A stretch of DNA of 8,137 nt, taken from assembly GCA_030607815.1 (NCBI GenBank), contig JAUWJG010000034.1, positions 1 to 8,137 on the forward strand. Reading direction: 5' to 3'. This document shows positions 1 to 5,361 of this stretch, piece by piece. This DNA is from Candidatus Bathyarchaeota archaeon (GTDB lineage: Archaea; Thermoproteota; Bathyarchaeia; RBG-16-48-13; GCA-020355125). Numbering within the stretch: position 1 is the first letter of the stretch; the number at the start of each line of letters is the position of its first letter. The translations under genes and the position numbers were made by a program. The notes beneath the pieces were generated by a model. The model did not search any database and had not been told where the DNA came from. It saw only the letters and a list, made by a program, of their open reading frames with translations.

Positions 1-2
1 AG

Positions 3-169
3 GGAAAAGCATTCGTTCCAAAACTGAAGAGTCTTTTAGCTGCAGGTTCAAGTAAATCTCCATGTGAACTTGGTGAAAATCTAGGTTTTGATATAACTTC
101 TGAACTCTTTTGGAAAAGGGAATGAAACAAGCTAAAGAATTTATCGAAATGCTTGAAAAAACACTCTAA
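3..169 (+). CDS. pepF: Oligoendopeptidase F-like (M3 family) metallopeptidase, C-terminal fragment with apparent frameshift
   Basis: This is the 3' end of a gene that begins outside the window. Frame 3 reads GKAFVPKLKSLLAAGSSKSP, then LGFDITSELFWKRE and a TGA at 123-125. Shifting by -1 at the GGG of 118-120 restores RGMKQAKEF and runs to the TAA at 167-169. The joined product, with its SAGGSKSP-like turn, LGxDxT and FWxxG-K segments, and final acidic helix, matches the C-terminus of PepF-type oligoendopeptidases. These are cytoplasmic zinc enzymes that cleave short peptides. The HExxH metal site lies upstream and cannot be seen. The sequence lost exactly one base relative to the expected AAA AGG GGA ATG. 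That may be a homopolymer sequencing or assembly error, or recent gene decay. Family assignment is by recall of C-terminal patterns and is moderately sure. Confidence 0.7.
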
Positions 170-205
170 TCTACTTACTTGAAACCATAAAATGCACATA
201 TCTTG

Positions 206-212
206 TTTTTTT
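206..212 (+). terminator. T7 tract, likely transcription terminator of the pepF-like gene
   Basis: Seven consecutive T residues on the plus strand lie 37 bp after the restored stop codon of the peptidase. Archaeal RNA polymerase commonly terminates at such U-tracts without needing a hairpin, and none is obvious here. Position fits the end of the upstream transcript. Confidence 0.45.
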
Positions 213-246
213 GTAAACACCATAATTTATCCATATATATCTTAAC

Positions 247-265
247 AAAAAAAGTGTTTAAAAAG
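247..265 (+). promoter_or_regulatory. Candidate archaeal promoter (BRE/TATA) far upstream of xpf
   Basis: An A-rich run at 247-253 followed by GTTTAAAAAG at 256-265 resembles a B-recognition element plus TATA box (core TTTAAAAA, 257-264). The expected start of transcription would be near 285. That gives a leader of about 100 nt ahead of the xpf ATG at 388, or alternatively a separate short transcript. No ORF of useful length starts just downstream. Confidence 0.4.
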
Positions 266-320
266 ATGATTCTATCTAATGAAGATAAAAAATAATGATT
301 GTAATGTGATATTTGATACC

Positions 321-332
321 TTTTATTAAATA
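321..332 (+). promoter_or_regulatory. Candidate TATA element proximal to xpf
   Basis: The AT-rich stretch TTTTATTAAATA could serve as a TATA box. Transcription would begin near 354-358 and leave a leader of about 30 nt that includes the ribosome binding site. It is less canonical than the element at 257-264; the region is AT-rich and chance matches are common. Confidence 0.3.
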
Positions 333-375
333 AGTGAAAAAAAACCATTTATGCACGTTTCTAAATAATTCAATT

Positions 376-379
376 GAGG
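376..379 (+). promoter_or_regulatory. Ribosome binding site of xpf
   Basis: GAGG lies 8 nt before the ATG at 388 and supports that start codon. Confidence 0.6.
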
Positions 380-387
380 ACATTTGA

Positions 388-1077
388 ATGAAACTTCTTG
401 TAGATTATAGGGAACGTAGTGTGTTGAAACTGGTCGAAGACATATGTGAAGACGTTGTGGTTACACAATTATCTGTGGGAGATTACTTGTTGGTTTCAGG
501 ATCCGAAGGCATCGTCGTAGAGAGAAAGACTATCAACGATTTATTGACTTCTATTAGATCTAATAGGTTATGGGATCAACTTCTCAGGATGATGAAGACT
601 GAAAAAGTAGCTGGATATTCATTAAAACGAAGAATTCTTCTTATTCATGGTAATTATAAAAAATACTTTGAGAACCTTGATTATGAGACTGATGATCTTA
701 AAACGTCTTGGTCTCAGCTTATGGGGGCTTATATGGAGATCTTATACGTCTATAATACACCTATTATTCACGTTGAAAGCGATATTGCCTTTAAAGCCTT
801 CATGAAAATACTCATTAAGAGAGAATCTGCAGGAAAGAATGATAAACTTCCCAGTGCAAAGTGGTATATGAAACCTGCAAAGGCTGACCTACCTCTAAAA
901 AATCGAAAAAAATACATCCTCTCAGCGCTTCCATATATTGGTAACCAACTAGCATCTAATCTTTTAGATCATTTTTCCACAATTTCTGATATAGCTTTTG
1001 CCCAAGTTGAAGATCTTAAAAAAGTTCCTAAGATTGGTAAAAAGAGAGCTGAATTAATTTACAAGATGTTTCACTAA
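388..1077 (+). CDS. xpf: XPF/ERCC4-type structure-specific nuclease, short archaeal form (ERCC4 nuclease domain plus tandem HhH)
   Basis: The 229-residue protein has an ERCC4 nuclease domain (about 1-145) with the metal-binding catalytic pattern: D6 in VDYRER, G31-D32, and the signature ERKTIND at 45-51 (ERKxxxD). A linker leads to two helix-hairpin-helix units, about 177-205 (LPYIGNQLASNLL) and 209-228 (VPKIGKKRAELI), which bind DNA non-specifically. The family cuts branched DNA such as 3' flaps, replication forks and nicked junctions, in repair and fork restart. Unlike euryarchaeal Hef there is no N-terminal helicase, and the 387 bp upstream encode none. The length suits the short, crenarchaeal-like type. 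The protein stops directly after the second HhH, and I see no PCNA-binding (PIP-box) tail like the one described in crenarchaeal XPF. The ATG is supported by a GAGG site. The gene is convergent with the minus-strand cluster and shares no operon visible here. Confidence 0.93.
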   Translation: MKLLVDYRERSVLKLVEDICEDVVVTQLSVGDYLLVSGSEGIVVERKTINDLLTSIRSNRLWDQLLRMMKTEKVAGYSLKRRILLIHGNYKKYFENLDYETDDLKTSWSQLMGAYMEILYVYNTPIIHVESDIAFKAFMKILIKRESAGKNDKLPSAKWYMKPAKADLPLKNRKKYILSALPYIGNQLASNLLDHFSTISDIAFAQVEDLKKVPKIGKKRAELIYKMFH

Positions 1078-1107
1078 TCACATTTTATATAATTATAACA
1101 AAAATAA

Positions 1108-1125
1108 ATATTGTATTAACAATAT
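1108..1125 (+). repeat. Perfect short inverted repeat just downstream of xpf
   Basis: Arms of 7 bp (ATATTGT / ACAATAT) flank the loop ATTA, 31 bp after the xpf stop. The stem is almost all A-T, so it is weak; it could be a transcript 3'-end structure or chance in AT-rich DNA. No T-tract follows directly. Confidence 0.3.
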
Positions 1126-1256
1126 AGACACTCTAGACATCTTGGAGAAAGACTAAGAAACCCTTTTCAAAGAATGAGGCAAAGAACTTAGCAGAAATGT
1201 GTAATAAAACTGCTTTGGTTTCTCTCGAGTAGATTATAATAATTAGTTTATTCATA

Positions 1257-1262
1257 TTTTTT
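1257..1262 (+). terminator. T6 tract, possible plus-strand terminator downstream of xpf
   Basis: Six T residues in an AT-rich context about 180 bp after the xpf stop form the strongest plus-strand T-run in this spacer. Assignment rests only on position and T content. Confidence 0.2.
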
Positions 1263-1516
1263 CAATTCTGATAGACACATCCCTACTCAGAAATGAAAGA
1301 ATCCGAAAATATATCTGATCTTTATTCTTACTATTGATTACTTTGTTGACACTAATAGATAACTTCTCCAGAATATGGCAAAGATAAAAGATTTAATTAT
1401 TTTATCCACAATAATCCTTGATGCACTAAATCATTAGAAGAACTTCACTTAAGATGATTAAAAGATATATTAGTGGATTAGTTCACAGCGTGTGGAAATC
1501 TTTAAGTTTGATTTTT

Positions 1517-2608
1517 CTAGATGCTCTCAACCATTACAGATTTTAGAATCTTCTCCCATTCAACATAAGTGTTCACAAGTTTCTTAGCTAACTGAATTTT
1601 TTTATTATCATTATGTCTAATCCTGCCCGTTAGAAATTCTATGTTTCTAACAGTAGTATAGGTGTCAGAGTGCACAAGAAGAATGGGTACTCCTATTTTT
1701 TCAGCCCTCGCAATTACTCTGATATCCGGGTAAATATTACCTGTAAGAATTAAAACAGAGGTATCTGTCTGAAGAGCTGCTAATTGTATGTCTGTTCTGT
1801 CACCTCCCGTAATGACTGCTTTTCTCAAAGTTCTTCTAAAATATGTTAAAGCACTTTCAGGCGTCATAGCTCCTACGAGGAAATTTTCAATTAAACTATC
1901 TAATTTATCTTTTCGTGTGAGAATTGTTGCGTTGGTTCTTTCGCAGACTTCTCTTACAGTCGGAGCTTTCAATTCAACATTTTCAGGTATTATACCTAGT
2001 ACATCTATGTTATGTTTCTTAAGAGTTGGAATTGCAAAGCCTTTAATTCTTTCTATATCTGTCTTTGGTATTAAATTCAAGATTATACCTAAACATTGCT
2101 CATTTATAATATTCTGAGTCTTCTTTTCCCATATTATACGATCTATTGTGGTATCATTCTCAATACATGCAACTTTTAAAACTTGAGCTTCAAACCTTTT
2201 TACAAGAGTTCCAGCGTCCAAGCCAATTGAAATTCCAATACCAATGGTAGATGGACCTTCGATGAGCATTAAATCCATATCTTTGGATGCTTTCTCATAT
2301 GCTTGAAGAACATTCGTCATATACTCTTCCGAATCAATTCTTGAGCTTTCTTCAAGAAATCTTTCACTTAGTATCACTGGAGCAATAATATCCATTGATA
2401 GGTCTAAATCGAGAACTTTAATCATGAGTTGTGCATCTTCATCTATCTTTTCTCCTTTCACCCCTCTACTCATTTCCCAACCAATTGGCTTAAAATATCC
2501 TACTTTGTATCCTTTTTCCTTAAAATTCTGCGCAAGACCTAGACATATTGTGCTTTTTCCACAAAAACGAGTGGTTGAACAAACATATAGACTTGGTTTT
2601 TTATTCAT
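1517..2608 (-). CDS. BioD-like/DRTGG-domain protein (phosphotransacetylase N-terminal-like P-loop protein)
   Basis: The 363-residue protein has two parts. Residues 5-210 form a P-loop domain of the dethiobiotin synthetase/CobB-CobQ type: Walker A-like STTRFCGKST at 11-20 (K18), the YFKPIG strand at 38-43, IEGPS at 116-120 and LGIIPEN at 204-210. Residues about 215-325 form a DRTGG domain containing ITGGDRTDI at 266-274. This arrangement equals the N-terminal half of long phosphotransacetylases, but the catalytic PTA domain is absent, as in stand-alone archaeal members. Biochemical function is not established to my knowledge; a nucleotide- or CoA-metabolite-sensing regulatory role is an inference. 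It starts 11 bp after the stop of the ADP-forming acyl-CoA synthetase, so the two are very likely co-transcribed and may work together. The ATG at 2606-2608 is followed by typical family sequence; its upstream ribosome binding signal (GATGATG) is weak, consistent with translation coupled to the preceding gene. Confidence 0.88.
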   Translation of the reverse strand: MNKKPSLYVCSTTRFCGKSTICLGLAQNFKEKGYKVGYFKPIGWEMSRGVKGEKIDEDAQLMIKVLDLDLSMDIIAPVILSERFLEESSRIDSEEYMTNVLQAYEKASKDMDLMLIEGPSTIGIGISIGLDAGTLVKRFEAQVLKVACIENDTTIDRIIWEKKTQNIINEQCLGIILNLIPKTDIERIKGFAIPTLKKHNIDVLGIIPENVELKAPTVREVCERTNATILTRKDKLDSLIENFLVGAMTPESALTYFRRTLRKAVITGGDRTDIQLAALQTDTSVLILTGNIYPDIRVIARAEKIGVPILLVHSDTYTTVRNIEFLTGRIRHNDNKKIQLAKKLVNTYVEWEKILKSVMVESI

Positions 2609-2619
2609 TTTTTCATCAT

Positions 2620-4722
2620 CTACTTTGTACTAATTGTAATCTTAACATCTAAACATAGACATCCCTTATTTTCTTCATAGACCGAAAGAGGATTTATGTC
2701 TATTTCATTTATTTCACTAAAATCTGTCACTAACTGGGAAAATCTTAAAATCACATCAATAATGGAATCTATGTCTGACCTTGCGTCTCCCCTAATCCCT
2801 CTCAGCAACGTAAACGCCTTCGTCTGTTCAATCATTTCAACAACCTCTCTCTCGCTTAAAGGTGCTAATCCAAAGGTAACATCTTTTAAGAAGTTGACAT
2901 AAATACCTCCCAAACCGAACATGATAAGCTGACCAAATGTTATATCATGAGTCATTCCAATGATAAGTTCTCTACCCAAGGGAACCATTTTTGAAACGTT
3001 GACCCCCAAGATCGTTGCCTTTGGATAATATATGTGGGCTCTCCCGACTAATTCGAAAAAAATTCTTCTAACCTCTTCAGCGGTATTCACATTAAGTCTA
3101 ACTCCACCTATGTCTGTCTTATGAAGAATGTTGGGTGATTCAATCTTCAAGACAACAGGATAACCAATTCTATTTGCGCTTTGAACAGCTTCTTCAGCAA
3201 TATTTGCTAACTGTGGAATGGTCGCTGGAATTCCATAGGCATTTACGACTTCTGTTGCTTCCACCCAAGTTAAAGTAACCCGTTTATCTTCTCTTACACG
3301 TTTAAACACTGACGATACTTTTTTCTTATTTATCCGGAACCGAGGGATGGTTTCAATCTGAGAGCTCTTCAAATAGTCACCATACTTAACTAAAATTGAT
3401 AGAGAACGGATAGCCCTCTCTGGAAATGAGAAGTTAGGTATTCCTGCTTTCTCAATCTCTTCAATACTTTTAGCAACGGTTCTTCCACCCATAAATGAGG
3501 TCATAACGGGTTTATCTTTGAAGATATGTTTCGAGTCTACAATAGCCTTCGCTATCGATAATGGTTTAGTTATTGCTTGGGGAGCGAGAATTATTAAACC
3601 ACTGTTTACATCCTCGCTTTTTAGAACGGTTTCTATAGCGAATTTGTACCTTTCTGCCGATGCGTCTCCCAAAACATCGATTGGATTGAAAAACCCCGAT
3701 GCGGGGGGCAGTTTTTCCCTCAACTTTTTGACGATATTTGAGGACATTGGGGCCATTTTGACGCCATATTTCTCACAAGAATCTGTAGCTAGGATTCCTG
3801 GTCCTCCTGCATTTGTAATTATTGCAACATTGGGTCCTTCTGGAATTGGTTGTGTTGAAAAGACCTCAGCTAAGTCAAAGAGCTCCTCAGCGGTTTCAAC
3901 TCGAATAATACCGGCCTTTTTGAAAGCAATTTTAAACGCTAAATCATTTCCAGCCATAGTACCTGTATGGGAAGAAATAGCTCTAGCACCAGCTTCTGTA
4001 ACTCCCGATTTAAGAATTACTATAGGTTTTTTACGGGTTACCTTTTTAGCCACCCTTATAAATTCACTTCCTCTCTTTACACCTTCAAGATAGAGAAGAA
4101 TGATGCTGGTCTCTTCATCATCAGCTAACTCAGCTATTAAATCAGTTTCATCCAAATCTGCTTTATTTCCCAAACTGATAAACTTACCTAAGCCAATTCT
4201 TTGATCTTGAATCCAGTCGAGTACTGCAGTACCTAAAGCTCCACTTTGAGAGATAAAAGCTGCTTTTCCCTTCTTAGGCATTGTTGGAGCAAATGAAATA
4301 TTTATGGGTGCAAAAGCGTTTAATATCCCAAGACAGTTAGGTCCAAGGACGCGGATGTTATATTTTTTACAAATGTTAATAATCTCATCCTCTAACTTAG
4401 TACCTTCACCGCCTACTTCTCGAAATCCCGCAGAAATTATTATTAATGCTTTTATTCCCTTCTTTCCAGCTTCTTCCACCACTTTAGGGACAAAAGCAGC
4501 TGGGATGATTATAACTCCTAGGTCAATTTCATCTGGAATCTTCAATACACTAGAATAACATTTTTGTCCCAAAATCTCCTCCGCTTTAGGATTTACTGGA
4601 AAAATTTTACCTTTGAATCCACTCTCAATGATATTCTTTAAAACTTCGTAACCAACTTTTCCTGTTTTCCTTGAAGCACCGATTACAGCTATTGATTTTG
4701 GTTCAAAGAATGCCTCTAGCAA
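2620..4722 (-). CDS. acd: ADP-forming acetyl-CoA (acyl-CoA) synthetase, fused alpha-beta subunit
   Basis: The enzyme converts acyl-CoA, ADP and phosphate into acid, ATP and CoA, the main substrate-level phosphorylation step in fermentative archaea. In its 700 residues, 1-130 are a CoA-binding Rossmann domain (IAVIGASRKTGKVG at 11-24, GPNCLGI at 127-133). Residues about 150-450 are ligase-CoA domains with the phosphohistidine motif SSHTGTMAG (H252). After a linker, about 480-700 are an ATP-grasp domain with HKTDIGGV at 534-541 (its His is the second proposed phosphate relay in the Pyrococcus enzyme) and EIDINPL at 673-679. Length and order match fused alpha-beta members; separate subunits occur in Pyrococcus. 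Acetate, branched-chain or aryl substrate preference cannot be read from sequence. The start is TTG, placed by a GAGGT site 6 nt upstream and by the family N-terminus. The DRTGG protein follows after 11 bp. All key motifs are intact. Confidence 0.95.
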   Translation of the reverse strand: MLEAFFEPKSIAVIGASRKTGKVGYEVLKNIIESGFKGKIFPVNPKAEEILGQKCYSSVLKIPDEIDLGVIIIPAAFVPKVVEEAGKKGIKALIIISAGFREVGGEGTKLEDEIINICKKYNIRVLGPNCLGILNAFAPINISFAPTMPKKGKAAFISQSGALGTAVLDWIQDQRIGLGKFISLGNKADLDETDLIAELADDEETSIILLYLEGVKRGSEFIRVAKKVTRKKPIVILKSGVTEAGARAISSHTGTMAGNDLAFKIAFKKAGIIRVETAEELFDLAEVFSTQPIPEGPNVAIITNAGGPGILATDSCEKYGVKMAPMSSNIVKKLREKLPPASGFFNPIDVLGDASAERYKFAIETVLKSEDVNSGLIILAPQAITKPLSIAKAIVDSKHIFKDKPVMTSFMGGRTVAKSIEEIEKAGIPNFSFPERAIRSLSILVKYGDYLKSSQIETIPRFRINKKKVSSVFKRVREDKRVTLTWVEATEVVNAYGIPATIPQLANIAEEAVQSANRIGYPVVLKIESPNILHKTDIGGVRLNVNTAEEVRRIFFELVGRAHIYYPKATILGVNVSKMVPLGRELIIGMTHDITFGQLIMFGLGGIYVNFLKDVTFGLAPLSEREVVEMIEQTKAFTLLRGIRGDARSDIDSIIDVILRFSQLVTDFSEINEIDINPLSVYEENKGCLCLDVKITISTK

Positions 4723-4728
4723 ATGACT

Positions 4729-4733
4729 ACCTC
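4729..4733 (-). promoter_or_regulatory. Ribosome binding site deciding the TTG start of acd
   Basis: On the minus strand GAGGT stands 6 nt before TTG (4722-4720). No ATG or GTG in frame lies closer to the expected N-terminus, so this site supports the unusual start codon. Confidence 0.65.
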
Positions 4734-4758
4734 AAGCGTTATACATTGACGACTCTAA

Positions 4759-4766
4759 TTATTAAA
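4759..4766 (-). promoter_or_regulatory. Candidate TATA box of the acd-DRTGG operon
   Basis: TTTAATAA on the minus strand, preceded by an A-rich run (CGAAAAAG), would place transcription start near 4735-4738. That leaves a leader of about 15 nt, just enough to contain the GAGGT ribosome binding site. Spacing is good but the match is only moderate. Confidence 0.4.
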
Positions 4767-4844
4767 CTATCTTTTTCGAAAATTCTGGTTCTTTCAACAC
4801 CTTATACATTCTGACAAACGATGAAAATCTTCCAATTTATTTTT

Positions 4845-4852
4845 AAAAAAAA
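4845..4852 (-). terminator. T8 tract, likely terminator of the superoxide reductase gene
   Basis: On the minus strand eight T residues preceded by a pyrimidine-rich TTCTTC begin 38 bp after the SOR stop codon. This is a typical archaeal U-tract termination site. It separates SOR transcription from the acd operon, which has its own candidate promoter downstream. Confidence 0.55.
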
Positions 4853-4889
4853 GAAGAATAGGTGAAGAGGTTCTATTGTAGATCAGGTT

Positions 4890-5267
4890 TTAATTGGATT
4901 TCCATAATCCGTGGACTGTGCAGTACTCTCTTGCTTCTATTTTCTCTGATGTTATTTGAAACTCTGCTTCCGGATTATCTCCAGGGTTTAAGTGTTTGTT
5001 ACAAGTTTTACCATCAGCAATTATTTCTATAAATTCGATGTAATGATTTTGTTCCATGGGATGTGGTATATTTCCAACTTTAACTTTTATTTTATCACCT
5101 ATTTTCTCTATCACTGGAACATGTTTTTCCAAACCGACATCAGATGTTTTCTCTGTGAGCAATTCCATCGATTGATTGCAGCAAACAAGTTGTCCTACAC
5201 CCGCATGTAACACTTCAACAATGTTACCGCAAATAGTACATTTGTAAATTTGTTTTAGTTCTGTCAT
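4890..5267 (-). CDS. dfx: Two-iron superoxide reductase (desulfoferrodoxin)
   Basis: The cytoplasmic enzyme reduces superoxide to hydrogen peroxide without making oxygen, a defence typical of anaerobes and microaerophiles. The 125-residue length is standard. The N-terminal desulforedoxin-like domain has the centre I Cys4 site: C10 and C13 (CTIC), C29 and C30 (CC). The C-terminal catalytic domain has the full His4-Cys set of centre II: H49, H69, H75, C116 and H119, at the same numbering as well-studied Desulfovibrio/Desulfarculus enzymes. The EKH motif (E47, K48) flanking the open iron coordination site is also present. It is therefore the 2Fe class, not the one-iron neelaredoxin type common in many archaea. 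The ATG has a GGAG site 9 nt upstream. The gene lies 94 bp after lon, with its own candidate promoter and a T8 terminator. The trxB and lon neighbours suggest a redox-stress neighbourhood; rubredoxin, the usual electron donor, is not seen in this window. Confidence 0.97.
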   Translation of the reverse strand: MTELKQIYKCTICGNIVEVLHAGVGQLVCCNQSMELLTEKTSDVGLEKHVPVIEKIGDKIKVKVGNIPHPMEQNHYIEFIEIIADGKTCNKHLNPGDNPEAEFQITSEKIEAREYCTVHGLWKSN

Positions 5268-5276
5268 TCTATTTTT

Positions 5277-5280
5277 CTCC
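5277..5280 (-). promoter_or_regulatory. Ribosome binding site of superoxide reductase
   Basis: GGAG on the minus strand lies 9 nt before the ATG at 5267 and confirms the start. Confidence 0.6.
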
Positions 5281-5310
5281 TCAATTTCTTTTTCTAATAT
5301 TTATTTACAT

Positions 5311-5318
5311 TTTAAATA
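5311..5318 (-). promoter_or_regulatory. Candidate TATA box of superoxide reductase
   Basis: TATTTAAA on the minus strand would start transcription near 5286-5290, giving a leader of about 20 nt that includes the GGAG site. There is no T-tract on the minus strand between the lon stop and this element, so read-through from lon is also possible. Confidence 0.4.
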
Positions 5319-5361
5319 TTAGCTTGTGATTATTTATTACTTTTGAGTTTTTTTTAGAATA

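Larger units (their letters stand above)
1078..1516. other. 439-bp AT-rich convergent intergenic region, no supported gene
   Basis: The stretch separates the ends of xpf (plus) and the DRTGG-protein gene (minus). I find no tRNA, CRISPR or convincing ORF. What can be seen: a perfect 7-bp inverted repeat with a 4-nt loop (ATATTGT at 1108-1114 and ACAATAT at 1119-1125), a T6 run on the plus strand at 1257-1262, and a second 7-bp inverted repeat, GATAAAA at 1383-1389 with TTTTATC at 1400-1406. A 28-codon open stretch (1137-1220) lacks a start codon; it may be a decayed remnant or chance. The hairpins and T-run could end the two converging transcripts. Confidence 0.6.

Noticed and set aside
111..125. 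Programmed -1 ribosomal frameshift in the pepF-like gene
   Set aside because: The zero-frame codons AAA AGG do not allow good re-pairing after a -1 slip, no stimulatory structure is evident, and a lost base in a G-run explains the data more simply.
1375..1437. 20-residue ORF starting with ATG in the convergent spacer
   Set aside because: No ribosome binding site, very AT-rich and hydrophobic by composition; expected by chance.
1078..1516. CRISPR array, tRNA or attachment site in the long spacer
   Set aside because: No regularly spaced repeats, no cloverleaf-like GTTCRA-containing structure and no duplicated site were found; only short AT-rich inverted repeats.
3518..4093. Long plus-strand open frame (191 codons) opposite acd
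   Set aside because: It lies fully antisense to the strongly recognised acyl-CoA synthetase, has no family-like sequence and no ribosome binding site; it is a shadow frame.
5348..5355. T8 run on the plus strand between lon and superoxide reductase
   Set aside because: No plus-strand gene precedes it; on the minus strand, where the genes are, it is an A-run and would not act as a terminator.
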